DNA of 64,000 bases, taken from Paraspadella gotoi (taxonomy: Eukaryota; Chaetognatha). Shown here one piece after another: positions 1-11,361 of this stretch. The notes beneath the pieces were generated by a model, which was given only the letters and a program-made list of their open reading frames with translations, ran no database searches and was not told the origin of the DNA. The stretch covers positions 16,231,528 through 16,295,527 of the forward strand of contig CM119268.1 in the NCBI GenBank assembly GCA_051294375.1, written 5' to 3'. The translations under genes were made by a program, and so were the position numbers. Position 1 is the first letter of the stretch. Every line of letters starts with the position of its first letter.

Positions 1-344
1 GAAAATGGTTTCCACTTAAATACTGAATCTGTTGTAAACACCTTGCTGGCAAACTTTGGGTGGCATTTCTTATTGCGGAGTTCTCCAAGACTACTGCGAG
101 AAAAGAGAGAGAGGGAAGAGAGAGAGAGAGAGAGAGACGAGAGAGAGAGAGAGAGGAGAGAGAGCAGGCGACCGAGAGAGAAGAGCGAGGAGAAGAGTGC
201 GAAAATTGTTCGAGTCCTCTGGCGGAAAAACGAGAAAAACCATCAAGGACAACGAAAACGAAATACTCTGGCGAAAGAACCAAAGAAACTGCAAAAAGAA
301 TCGCTTTAGCAGAGAAGGAAGGAGAGCGGAGAGAGGAAGAAGAG

Positions 345-392
<48 letters not shown>

Positions 393-1322
393 CAGAGAGA
401 GAGAGAGACGAGAGAGAGAGAAGTAGATATTATATCAGGCGATAGAAGGAATCGGCGCTAAGCGTTAAGTGTTTCTCACTGAAAGTACTCGACGATCATT
501 GTGGTTTTTTTTTGAACATGGATGATCGTACGCCGGTTTCAAAACTGCATGAAATATGAATGAATTAACCACATTGTATTTATTCTAAGAGAAAAACATT
601 ACCATCCTAATATATCATTTGCCTAAAAATCCTCTTAAATTGGCTAATTAAATGATTTGCCTAGAATCGATGACACACCGATTCAAAATCGATGAGGCCA
701 TTGCGAGGAAAGACGAGTCGCGAATAAAGATAAAAATGAGGAAAGAAAAAAAAAAAGAAAAAGACACGGAGAAATAAAAAAGGAGGTAAAAAAGGCGTGG
801 AGAAAAAAGAAAGGGAAAAAAATGGCGTGGAGCAAAAGGCTGTGAAAGTGGATCCGGAATGCATGAGCAGCCTCGAGTGACGCGATATCCCTCGCCCCGC
901 CGTTGGAAGGAAGGAAAGAGGAACGAAGGAAAGGAGGGAGGAAGAAAGGAAAAGAATTAACGGTATAGAAACTTGATCTCTCTTAGAAAAAAATTCCTAA
1001 AAATTATTATGAGAAAGACTCGGTAATTGTTAATCCAAGATATCAGTCAATTCAAGACTGTCAGTCTCACAGTTCAGTCTCACAGTTTTAGTCTCACAGT
1101 CAGTCTCACCCACAATGATTAAGCTCATTAAGCTTTTTAGAAGCTAAATCTAAAGATCTTTTTAATTCAAACAAAGGCAGAAGATAATACGTCACTGCTT
1201 ATTTAATGTTTATATTTATGGATCATTGTCCTTCATTCGGCATCACATGTTAAGTATGGGCGGTGTTTGAAGCGAGTATTTGTGTTATGTAAGTAGAGGG
1301 GGGAGGGGAGGGAGGAAGAGAG

Positions 1323-1396
<74 letters not shown>

Positions 1397-2485
1397 CGCT
1401 TTGGGGCGAAAGAAGGGATAAAAACGCTTTTTAGAAATCATTTTTTCATTATGGCGGTTGGGGTGGAGAACCAGAACAGCTTCGGCGGTGGCGAGTGAGC
1501 GGGTTCAATCGTAAAGAGGTGGTATAGAAAAATAGAAGAAGAACCACTTTTTATGAGTTGGATTCATTTGGTGGGTAAATATCTTAGACTTTTTGAGTTT
1601 AAAAAGCTGTTTAAAAATAAAAAAAACTGATTTCTTAGTTCTATTAAGAGATCAAATTTTTGTTTTGACCGAGTATGGCGACCTGGTATGACGCCATACT
1701 ACTATTCCTGGATAAAGTGGTTCCCCTGCGCGTCTGAAAGTGAGTAACGGCCCCGCAGCTAAGATCGAAAGGACCATTTGAAAAAAAAAAACGCCCTTGC
1801 TTGGGATTTATTTTAATAAGTTATTCAATGCATCAAACGTGGACTGTACTAGAAAGTATGAACACGTGAAGAGAAAAATATGACTTTAAAATATATTTTA
1901 TAGCTTTAACCTGCTGCCAATAATCATTATAAGATAACATCGGGTAAAATAATCCTTAAATTCTACTCGCAGCTGTTTTTATTTTCTCTCCCTTTTAACT
2001 CAGATATCGATTAATTTCCAGAAACAGTTTTTTATTCTATTTTTGTATTTTTTATTTTCTTTTATTCTTATGTTTCATTAAAAATTGACAAGTTTTCTGT
2101 CTATGAATTAAAAAAAAAAAAGGCAATGGCTAAGTATAATGTTAGGTAACCATAATGATAGTATTTACTTTTTTTTCAATTTGCCATTCTGTCTATACTA
2201 AAAAAAAAGGGAAATGGCCTATGTAAGCTAATATCACTCATGATTTTCATTGATATACTTAATACTTTTCCAATTTGCAATGTCCACAATGATCCTTAAT
2301 TGTTTGATTTTTTTTTTGTGCCATTAGTGCAATTTTTCTTGCTCAAACTCATCGTTTAATCGTTAAAAAAAAAAAAAATTATTCAACGATCGGACAGTAA
2401 AAATACAAGGCAACAATAACCTGCCATACACGCCTCGAAGAAGACGAAGACGGACGACGACGACGACAGCAAGAAAGCGGATTAC

Positions 2486-2700
2486 CTGGAGGAGAAGGGA
2501 TCGAGGCCGGGGTCTCCAGGGGTGAAGCCGTGTTGTCCGCAGCGAAGTCGAATCGAGGTCGCGTCGGATCAGATTCGGCGGAGCGGAGGTGACGGGTCGA
2601 AGAGTGTTGGGAATGTAGGGGGGTTGAGTTAGGGGTTTTAGGAGGGAGTTGGGGTTAGGGGGGGTGAGGAAAATGGGAGAATTCAGCGGTCAATGCTATT
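2486..2700 (-). other. GC-rich conserved block with donor-like splice site (inverted copy)
   Basis: This is the reverse-complement copy of the block at 6165-6386. Read on the minus strand it ends CTCCAG with GTAAT following at 2485-2481, a strong 5' splice-donor match. It carries one extra A (CGCAGCGAAG against CGCGCGAAG) relative to the other two copies, and an extra A in the neighbouring AAGAAAGCGG. Any coding frame would therefore be broken here. Confidence 0.35.
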
Positions 2701-2753
2701 CGCCAGTCGCGGGGTGGCGGTATATAGGTTATTTTTGAACTCTGTACGTAGAG

Positions 2754-3361
2754 TAAGGCGTAGTGAAAGTTACATACGAAGATTCTAAAAGTCAATTATG
2801 AACAACATCCATCAGTGAACTTAATTTGTAAAAAAAATTAATTTTATGTTTTTTAATTTTCGCAGTAGGCTATATTATATATAGTACTATCCTTATAAAA
2901 TCGAAAAATTTCAAAATAGGCTTTTCTTAATTTTGATGCAGATTTCAATTCTCGTAAAAGTTGTTAAAGGAAAATATAAATCATTTTTAAAATTCTTTCA
3001 TTAAGTGGGTTAAAAATTACAAAAAACTATCTATTTAATATATAAAAAGTTAATTTTCAGCTTAAAATATAGCTTTTTCTAATTTTTGACACACTTAATG
3101 AAGGAATTTTTTAAAAAGAGTTATATTTCTTTTTAACAACTTTTTATGACGAATCCAAATCTGCAAAAAAAATCTTAGAAAAAACTGTTTTGAATTTTAA
3201 CATTTATTGGATTAGTACTAGTATAAATATGGCCTACTGCGTAAATTGTAAAATTTATTATAAATTTTTTTTATACATAAATGTTCATTAGTATATAGTT
3301 GTTCGTTCCTCACTTTTAGAATTTTAATTAAGTTAAATTGTAGAAATTTTACTACGCCTTA
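2754..3361 (-). mobile_element. 608-bp foldback MITE, hAT-like, in left palindrome arm
   Basis: The element begins TAAGGCGTAG and ends with the reverse complement CTACGCCTTA. It is flanked by the direct repeat ACGTAGAG (2746-2753 and 3362-3369), an 8-bp target-site duplication. The terminus fits the hAT-type pattern YARNG, and 8-bp duplications are typical of the hAT superfamily. Its two halves are imperfect inverted copies along the whole length, with the shared landmark CGCAGTAGGC about 120 bases from each end. There is no transposase, so it is non-autonomous. Superfamily assignment is inference. Confidence 0.8.
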
Positions 3362-4346
3362 ACGTAGAGTGTAGCTTGAGTTGACTTACTTTTGGTTAGA
3401 TATCCGATTTATACCGTTGATTAGAATATTGTCAAGTTTGGTTTAATTAGAAAAGAAATGCTCGTCGCTGGCCAGTCTAGATTTCGTTTTAAGGCAGGGG
3501 TAGGGTCATTCAGATTCTGAAGCCCAAGTCGCAGGTCCGCATCTGGAAAGGAAATTCCGAGAAGAAATCGAGACACAAACAAGAAACGAGAGAATCTAGC
3601 GAAAGAGTGAGTGGAGAAAAAAAGAGAGGAGAGAGAATAAGGTAAAAACTTTGCCCTGACTGCCCCTTCTTTCAAACAAAACATTTCAAGAACTCGTCTT
3701 GAGAGAGACAGAGACAGAGAGACTGAGACACGCCGACTCGGGGAAAAGTAATGGAAACAGAGCGAAACGAGAGAATAGAGGGGAGGAGATCAGACCAATC
3801 GTTGGTGTTGTTGTTGTCGTTGTTGTTGTGAAAAAAACATTTGGGCTTAAAGTGAAAGTGAAGTGAAGCGAAAGAAGTTGAGAAAAAAGTGGGATGGAGA
3901 GAGATGTACTATGAAAATTGGATTGGAACAAATTGGTGAAAAGAGAAAGAAAATTAATGATTAGTTCAGAGGAAAAAGGTCGAAAAGAAAGTGATAATGA
4001 TGATGAGGAGGAGGAGGGAGAGGAGGAAGAAGAAGAGTAGGGAGAGATACGCGCCATCGGATCAATGAAGAATAATAAGAGGAACCTGGAGGCCAAAAGA
4101 CGCGCAGAGAATAGAGCCCAAAAAATGATGGGGAGAGAAAAAGGGGAGAGAGAGAGTATGGGATGAAGAGAGGGAGAGAGACGGAGGAAAAAACGAGAGA
4201 AAAATCGAAAAGAAAAAGAAAAAAGAGAGAAAAAAGAAAATCACGAGAAAAGAACGAGCGAAGAAAAAAAATATTCCAAACAACACGAACGAAGGATGCT
4301 TGAAAGAAAAAAAGCAAAACAAGCGAGCGAGATGGAAAAAAGAAAA

Positions 4347-4409
4347 GTCTGGTAAAAAAAGAAAATGTGAAAATTCCAGGGAGAGTAGAAGGAAAGGAGA
4401 GAGAAAGAG

Positions 4410-4478
<69 letters not shown>

Positions 4479-4517
4479 GAGAGAGAGAACGGGATTTTTC
4501 TCTTTTTTTTTTGGGTT
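4347..4517. other. Palindrome centre: (GA)n spacer
   Basis: About 170 bases separate the two arms. The spacer is mostly (GA)n (4397-4488) followed by a short T-rich stretch. Pairing decays near 4340 and 4528, where the two sides remain only loosely similar. A purine-only centre of this kind could form triplex or hairpin structures, and it is also a typical place for misassembly or polymerase fold-back. Confidence 0.8.
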
Positions 4518-5510
4518 TCTTTTTTTTCCATCTCGCTCGCTTGTTTTGCTTTTTTTCTTTTCAAGCATCCTTCGTTCGTTTGTTTGGAATATTTTTTTTT
4601 CTTCGCTCGTTCTTTTCTCGTGATTTTTCTTTTTTTCTCTTTTTTCTTTTTTTTTTCTTTTTCGATTTTTCTCTCGTTTTTTTCCTCCGTCTCTCTCCCT
4701 CTCTTCATCCCATACTCGTCTCTCTCCCCTTTTTCTCTCCCCATCATTTTTTGGGCTCTATTCTCTGCGCGTCTTTTGGCCTCCAGGTTCCTCTTATTAT
4801 TCTTCATTGATCCGATGGCGCGTATCTCTCCCTACTCTTCTTCTTCCTCCTCTCCCTCCTCCTCCTCATCATCATTATCACTTTCTTTTCGACCTTTTTC
4901 CTCTGAACTAATCATTAATTTTCTTTCTCTTTTCACCAATTTGTTCCAATCCAATTTTCATAGTACATCTCTCTCCATCCCACTTTTTTCTCAACTTCTT
5001 TCGCTTCACTTCACTTTCACTTTAAGCCCAAATGTTTTTTTCACAACAACAACGACAACAACAACACCAACGATTGGTCTGATCTCCTCCCCTCTATTCT
5101 CTCGTTTCGCTCTGTTTCCATTACTTTTCCCCGAGTCGGCGTGTCTCAGTCTCTCTGTCTCTGTCTCTCTCAAGACGAGTTCTTGAAATGTTTTGTTTGA
5201 AAGAAGGGGCAGTCAGGGCAAAGTTTTTACCTTATTCTCTCTCCTCTCTTTTTTTCTCCACTCACTCTTTCGCTAGATTCTCTCGTTTCTTGTTTGTGTC
5301 TCGATTTCTTCTCGGAATTTCCTTTCCAGATGCGGACCTGCGACTTGGGCTTCAGAATCTGAATGACCCTACCCCTGCCTTAAAACGAAATCTAGACTGG
5401 CCAGCGACGAGCATTTCTTTTCTAATTAAACCAAACTTGACAATATTCTAATCAACGGTATAAATCGGATATCTAACCAAAAGTAAGTCAACTCAAGCTA
5501 CACTCTACGT

Positions 5511-6118
5511 TAAGGCGTAGTAAAATTTCTACAATTTAACTTAATTAAAATTCTAAAAGTGAGGAACGAACAACTATATACTAATGAACATTTATGTATA
5601 AAAAAAATTTATAATAAATTTTACAATTTACGCAGTAGGCCATATTTATACTAGTACTAATCCAATAAATGTTAAAATTCAAAACAGTTTTTTCTAAGAT
5701 TTTTTTTGCAGATTTGGATTCGTCATAAAAAGTTGTTAAAAAGAAATATAACTCTTTTTAAAAAATTCCTTCATTAAGTGTGTCAAAAATTAGAAAAAGC
5801 TATATTTTAAGCTGAAAATTAACTTTTTATATATTAAATAGATAGTTTTTTGTAATTTTTAACCCACTTAATGAAAGAATTTTAAAAATGATTTATATTT
5901 TCCTTTAACAACTTTTACGAGAATTGAAATCTGCATCAAAATTAAGAAAAGCCTATTTTGAAATTTTTCGATTTTATAAGGATAGTACTATATATAATAT
6001 AGCCTACTGCGAAAATTAAAAAACATAAAATTAATTTTTTTTACAAATTAAGTTCACTGATGGATGTTGTTCATAATTGACTTTTAGAATCTTCGTATGT
6101 AACTTTCACTACGCCTTA
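5511..6118 (+). mobile_element. 608-bp foldback MITE, hAT-like, in right palindrome arm
   Basis: Same element, same length and same target duplication as in the left arm: CTCTACGT at 5503-5510 and 6119-6126. Its arms align to each other over about 300 bases each by eye, meeting near 5820. P2 lacks the element: its equivalent site at 10867-10880 reads CTCTACCTACAGAG, one substitution from the predicted empty site CTCTACGTACAGAG. This proves a discrete insertion with precise ends. Presence in both arms at the mirror position means the insertion came before the palindrome formed, or was copied by gene conversion. Confidence 0.85.
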
Positions 6119-6164
6119 CTCTACGTACAGAGTTCAAAAATAACCTATATACCGCCACCCCGCC

Positions 6165-6386
6165 GAACTGGCAATAGCATTGGACCGCTGATTCTCCCAT
6201 TTTCCTCACCCCCCCTAACCCCAACTCCCTCCTAAAACCCCTAAACTCAACCCCCTACATTCCACACACTCTTCGACCCGTCACCTCCGCTCCGCCGAAT
6301 CTGATCCGACGCGACCTCGATTCGACTTCGCGCGGACAACACGGCTTCACCCCTGGAGACCCCGGCCTCGATCCCTTCTCCTCCAG
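6165..6386 (+). other. GC-rich conserved block ending in a donor-like splice site
   Basis: A CpG-containing stretch in AT-rich surroundings, ending CTCCAG followed by GTAATC (GT at 6387-6388), a near-consensus 5' splice donor. The last ~100 bases are the most conserved part of the P family and are essentially identical in P1 and P2 (10935-11132). More than one forward frame is open but none has an ATG in the conserved part, so a non-coding first exon or the 3' end of a coding exon are both possible. No start, partner exon or protein family is recognised. Confidence 0.35.
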
Positions 6387-6494
6387 GTAATCCGCTTCTT
6401 GCTGTCGTCGTCGTCGTCCGTCTTCGTCTTCTTCGAGGCGTGTATGGCAGGTTATTGTTGCCTTGTATTTTTACTGTCCGATCGTTGAATAATT

Positions 6495-6835
6495 TTTTTT
6501 TTTTTTAACGATTAAACGATGAGTTTGAGCAAGAAAAATTGCACTAATGGCACAAAAAAAAAATCAAACAATTAAGGATCATTGTGGACATTGCAAATTG
6601 GAAAAGTATTAAGTATATCAATGAAAATCATGAGTGATATTAGCTTACATAGGCCATTTCCCTTTTTTTTTAGTATAGACAGAATGGCAAATTGAAAAAA
6701 AAGTAAATACTATCATTATGGTTACCTAACATTATACTTAGCCATTGCCTTTTTTTTTTTTAATTTCATAGACAGAAAACTTGTCAATTTTTAATGAAAC
6801 ATAAGAATAAAGAAAATAAAAAATACAAAAATAGA
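6495..6835 (+). repeat. AT-rich segment present in P1 and absent from P2
   Basis: P2 passes from the TGTATTTTTACTG motif almost directly to the CTGGAAATTAATCG motif, while P1 has about 340 extra bases. The extra DNA contains two related halves, each with a GCCATT plus poly-T run followed by ATAGACAGA (about 6650-6690 and 6740-6775). It could be an insertion in P1 or a deletion in P2. I see no terminal repeats that would decide. Confidence 0.5.
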
Positions 6836-7475
6836 ATAAAAAACTGTTTCTGGAAATTAATCGATATCTGAGTTAAAAGGGAGAGAAAATAAAAACAGCT
6901 GCGAGTAGAATTTAAGGATTATTTTACCCGATGTTATCTTATAATGATTATTGGCAGCAGGTTAAAGCTATAAAATATATTTTAAAGTCATATTTTTCTC
7001 TTCACGTGTTCATACTTTCTAGTACAGTCCACGTTTGATGCATTGAATAACTTATTAAAATAAATCCCAAGCAAGGGCGTTTTTTTTTTTCAAATGGTCC
7101 TTTCGATCTTAGCTGCGGGGCCGTTACTCACTTTCAGACGCGCAGGGGAACCACTTTATCCAGTGAATAGTAGTATGGCGTCATACCAGGTCGCCATACT
7201 CGGTCAAAACAAAAATTTGATCTCTTAATAGAACTAAGAAATCAGTTTTTTTTATTTTTAAACAGCTTTTTAAACTCAAAAAGTCTAAGATATTTACCCA
7301 CCAAATGAATCCAACTCATGAAAAGTGGTTCTTCTTCTATTTTTCTATACCACCTCTTTACGATTGAACCCGCTCACTCGCCACCGCCGAAGCTGTTCTG
7401 GTTCTCCACCCCAACCGCCATAATGAAAAAATGATTTCTAAAAAGCGTTTTTATCCCTTCTTTCGCCCCAAAGCG

Positions 7476-7549
<74 letters not shown>

Positions 7550-8865
7550 CTCTCTTCCTCCCTCCCCTCCCCCCTCTACTTACATAACACAAATACTCGC
7601 TTCAAACACCGCCCATACTTAACATGTGATGCCGAATGAAGGACAATGATCCATAAATATAAACATTAAATAAGCAGTGACGTATTATCTTCTGCCTTTG
7701 TTTGAATTAAAAAGATCTTTAGATTTAGCTTCTAAAAAGCTTAATGAGCTTAATCATTGTGGGTGAGACTGACTGTGAGACTAAAACTGTGAGACTGAAC
7801 TGTGAGACTGACAGTCTTGAATTGACTGATATCTTGGATTAACAATTACCGAGTCTTTCTCATAATAATTTTTAGGAATTTTTTTCTAAGAGAGATCAAG
7901 TTCTATACCGTTAATTCTTTTCCTTTCTTCCTCCCTCCTTTCCTTCGTTCCTCTTTCCTTCCTTCCAACGGCGGGGCGAGGGATATCGCGTCACTCGAGG
8001 CTGCTCATGCATTCCGGATCCACTTTCACAGCCTTTTGCTCCACGCCATTTTTTTCCCTTTCTTTTTTCTCCACGCCTTTTTTACCTCCTTTTTTATTTC
8101 TCCGTGTCTTTTTCTTTTTTTTTTTCTTTCCTCATTTTTATCGTTTATTCGCGACTCGTCTTTCCTCGCAATGGCCTCATCGATTTTGAATCGGTGTGTC
8201 ATCGATTCTAGGCAAATCATTTAATTAGCCAATTTAAGAGGATTTTTAGGCAAATGATATATTAGGATGGTAATGTTTTTCTCTTAGAATAAATACAATG
8301 TGGTTAATTCATTCATATTTCATGCAGTTTTGAAACCGGCGTACGATCATCCATGTTCAAAAAAAAACCACATGATCGTCGAGTACTTTCAGTGAGAAAC
8401 ACTTAACGCTTAGCGCCTGATTCCTTCTATCGCCGAATCAATATCTACTCCTCTCTCTCTCTCGTCTCTCTCTCCTCTGCTCTCTCTCTCTCTCTCTCTC
8501 TCGCTCTCCTCTCTCTCTCTCTCTCTCTCTCTTCTTTCCTCTCTCCTCTCTCCTTCCTTCTCTGTAAGCGATTCTTTTTCAGTTCTTTTGTTCTTTCCCA
8601 GAGTATTTCGTTTTCGTTGCCTTGATGGTTTTTCTCGGTTTCCCGCCAGAGGATCGACAATTTTCGCCATCTCCTCTCTGCTCTCTGCTCTCGGTCCCTC
8701 CTCTCTTCCGTCTTCTCTCTCTCTCTCTTCTCTCTTCTCTCTCTTCTCCTCTTCTCTCTTTCTCGCAGTTAGTCTTGGAGAAGCTCCGCAATACAGAAAT
8801 GCCAACCAAAGTTTGCCAGCAAGGTGTTTCACAACGATTCAGTATTTAAGTGGAAACCATTTTTC

Positions 8866-10167
8866 ACTGTAAAAATTTCATTCGTAAACCATCATTAGTT
8901 AATATCTGCGGATAAACTTCGAAAACTTGTTGAAGACAAAAAGGATCTATAAGGTAGAAAGACTATTCAAAAAAATATTGATTACTTGAGAAAAGAAAGA
9001 GTACTAGAAAGAAAAAAAGAAAGAAGCTCGTATAATGAGATATATACGATGTTGGACGATAAGCTGTAAACATGAGTCATCACGTACGTGGCTATGACAA
9101 TAAAAAATTAGAAATACAAATTAAATTTATCCTGGAGACCAAGCGGAAAGAAGTAACGGAGAGATAAGAAGCGACGTCGGAGGAAGGACGAGAGAGATGA
9201 GAGAGTCGAAGAGAGAGGATAAGAGACGAGAGAAGGAAGAGAGTAGAGAGAGAGAAGAGAGGCAGAATGCGAGGAGTGAGAAGAGAGAGAGAGAGAGAGC
9301 CAAAGTGAACGTCGAGGCTTTCCAACAAACTGCCGTCCTCGATTTGGCTTCGTCATCACGTCCTCCTTCCGCTCAGAACGTCTCGCCTCGTCGTCTTCGT
9401 CGTTGATCGTGTCCGATGTCTGCGTGCATCGACGCGTATTTCGCCCGCCTCGTCTTTCCGAGCGGCGACGAATCTCAGAGCCGGCTTGGAAATAACAACG
9501 ACAAGCGACGGATACAGAGTGCAAGCTATCCTCAAATAATGCTTGTTTTTTTGTTTTGTTATTGATACACTATTCTGTAATATTTAATTGATTTATATAT
9601 TTACAAACATATCTCACTCTGTTTAGAGTCTGCAGTAGCCTAGAGATAGATAGTTAGATTCTACTAGACTAAAGAGGCGGTTCCGATGAGTTTAGTCCTA
9701 TTATTGTATCGCGGTATCCTGGTGTAGCTGTGTATGTTACCATTTCAGTCAAGTGCTTTCTTTGTCCACCTCTGTCGATCTTGGCACAATTTAGATCTCC
9801 TCGCTTTGCTCGTATACCCTTTTCGTATTGCTCCCCATTCCCTGTTCTATCTCCCCGATTTCCCTTTCGTAATTACGATATCTATCCCAACCTTTACTCC
9901 CCTTCCTTCCTTGCGGTCATCTGCGAGGCCCCTGTCCCTTTCTCTCTCCCCCTCTTTCCTCCCTCCCGCCCCCCTTTTCTCTCGACGTCATTTTTCCCGC
10001 CAGTAAACCTCGTATCGTTCCCGGTGCGAGTCGCAATATGACTTTCGTTCATATCCTTCGCATCCGTATCTTGCTCTTCTGTCTCTCTGGTCCCGCCTTC
10101 AGCTTTTGCTCTTCGTGGTCGATGTGCAAGCTTGGTTGTGCGAGCAAGTCTGCGTGCGTGCGTTTTG
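8866..10167 (+). repeat. P1 copy continued beyond the palindrome seen in this window
   Basis: This continues the P family and is matched by 13351-14105 (P2) and 17085-18305 (P3). It holds a purine-rich patch with GA tracts (9186-9300), a CGTC/CGAC-rich patch (9340-9420), the shared TTGTTATTGATACACTATTC motif (about 9554-9573), and a pyrimidine-rich tail. Reading frames differ between copies, which argues against coding. The mirror partner of this part would lie before position 1, outside the window. Confidence 0.8.
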
Positions 10168-10192
10168 NNNNNNNNNNNNNNNNNNNNNNNNN
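10168..10192. other. Assembly gap (25 N)
   Basis: A run of 25 N between P1 and P2. The fixed size suggests a placeholder, so the true distance between the two copies is unknown. Confidence 0.97.
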
Positions 10193-10866
10193 TCTTCTTC
10201 TTCCTCCTCCTCCTCCTCCTCCTCATCATCATCATCACTTTCTTTTCGACCTTTTTCCTCTGAACTAATCATTAATTTTCTTTCTCTTTTCACCATTTTG
10301 TTCCAATCCAATTTTCATAGTACATCTCTCTCCATCCCACTTTTTTCTCAACTTCTTTCGCTTCACTTCACTTTCACTTTAAGCCCAAATGTTTTTTTCA
10401 CAACAACAACGACAACAACAACACCAACGATTGGTCTGATCTCCTCCCCTCTATTCTCTCGGTTTCGCTCTGTTTCCATTACTTTTCCCCGAGTCGGCGT
10501 GTCTCAGTCTCTCTGTCTCAGTCTCTCTCAAAGACGAGTTCTTGAATATGTTTTGTTTGAAGAAAGGGGCAGTTCAGGGCAAAGTTTTTACCTTATTCTC
10601 TCTCCTCTCTTTTTTTCTCTCACTCACTCTTTCGCTAGTTCTCTCGTTTCTTGTTTGTGTCTCGATTTCTTCTCGGAATTTCCTTTCCAGATGCGACGCT
10701 GCCGACTTGGGCTTCAGAATCTGAATGACCCTACCCCTGCCTTAAAACGAAATCTAGACTGGCCAGCGACCGAGCATTTTCTTTTCTGATTAAACCAAAC
10801 TTGACAATATTCTAATCTACGTTATAAATCAGATATCTAACCAAAAGTAAGTCAACTCAAGCTACA

Positions 10867-10880
10867 CTCTACCTACAGAG
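10867..10880 (+). other. Empty insertion site of the foldback MITE in P2
   Basis: P2 shows a single copy of the target sequence, with the flanks that surround the MITE at 5503-6126 directly joined. One base differs from the predicted pre-insertion site. Confidence 0.8.
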
Positions 10881-10934
10881 TTCAAAAATAACCTATATAC
10901 CGCCACCCCGCCGAGCTAATAGCATTGACCGCTG

Positions 10935-11132
10935 ATTCTCCCATTTTCCCTCACCCCCCCTAACCCCAACTCCCTCCTAAAACCCCCTAACTCAACCCCC
11001 CTACATTCCACACACTCTTCGACCCTCACCTCCGCCTCCGCCGAATCTGATCCGACGCGACCTCGATTCGACTTCGCGCGGACAACACGGCTTCACCCCT
11101 GGAGACCCCGGCCTCGATCCCTTCTCCTCCAG
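10935..11132 (+). other. GC-rich conserved block with donor-like site, P2 copy
   Basis: Third copy of the 6165-6386 block, with GT at 11133-11134. Over the last 100 bases it is essentially identical to the P1 copy although flanking DNA is diverged. The following 16 bases match P1 and then run into an expanded TCG array. Confidence 0.35.
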
Positions 11133-11150
11133 GTAATCCGCTTCTTGCTG

Positions 11151-11200
11151 TCGTCGTCGTCGTCGTCGTCGAGTCGTCGTCGTCGTCGTCGTCGTCGTCG
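11151..11200 (+). repeat. (TCG)n trinucleotide expansion
   Basis: About 16 TCG units with one GAG interruption; P1 has only five units at the equivalent place (about 6406-6420). It lies 18 bases after the donor-like site. Confidence 0.9.
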
Positions 11201-11217
11201 AGGCGTGTATGGCAAGG

Positions 11218-11361
11218 TTTTTTATTTTTTTTTATTTATTATTTATTTATTATTTATTATTATTATTATTATTATTTTTTATTATTTTTATTTTTATTAT
11301 TTTTATTATTTTTATTATTTTTTATTATTATTATTATTATTTATTTATTATTTATTTTTTA
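11218..11361 (+). repeat. (TTATT)/(TTA)-rich expansion in P2
   Basis: About 145 bases of T and A in TTA, TTTA and TTATT units, replacing the short TTATTGTTGCC segment of P1. It is a local microsatellite expansion. Confidence 0.9.

Larger units (their letters stand above)
1..4346 (-). repeat. Left arm of a giant palindrome (P family, inverted copy)
   Basis: This stretch is the reverse complement of 4518-8865. Paired positions sum to about 8864-8866; for example 4294-4303 pairs with 4561-4570, and the first bases pair with about 8865. The innermost ~900 bases match base for base over long runs, including two stretches whose translations are identical in both arms. Differences elsewhere are scattered one-base indels plus one small cluster (about 2695-2720 against 6160-6185). 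The arm holds (GA)n tracts at 103-180, 315-420 and 1318-1396, a foldback MITE and a GC-rich conserved block. It is cut by the window start, so the true arm is at least this long. No gene is recognised; low-complexity open frames here follow the GA tracts. Confidence 0.93.
4518..8865 (+). repeat. Right arm of the giant palindrome (P1 copy)
   Basis: This is the forward reference copy of the P family. In order it holds a T/CT-rich segment (4518-5450), the MITE (5511-6118), a GC-rich block with a donor-like site (to 6386), a TCG-rich patch, an AT-rich segment present here but missing from P2 (about 6495-6835), a (CT)n tract (7475-7556), a TGAGACTG-type short repeat (7762-7815), and more CT tracts (8452-8545, 8715-8765). 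No open frame survives comparison with P2 and P3, so I read it as non-coding repeat or intronic DNA. Confidence 0.9.

Noticed and set aside
43-461. Several overlapping open frames rich in Arg-Glu-Arg-Glu
   Set aside because: They are translations of (GA)n tracts in all three frames and have no conserved partner in the other P copies.
3686-5186. Pairs of identical open frames of 87 to 136 residues or more on opposite strands around the palindrome centre
   Set aside because: The identity follows from the palindrome itself. Composition is Ser/Leu/Phe from CT-rich DNA, and the P2 copy breaks the frames.
9108-9524. A basic minus-strand frame of 138 residues with Asp/Glu/Arg-rich start in P1
   Set aside because: P2 and P3 conserve the DNA but not the frame: indels that are not multiples of three are frequent.
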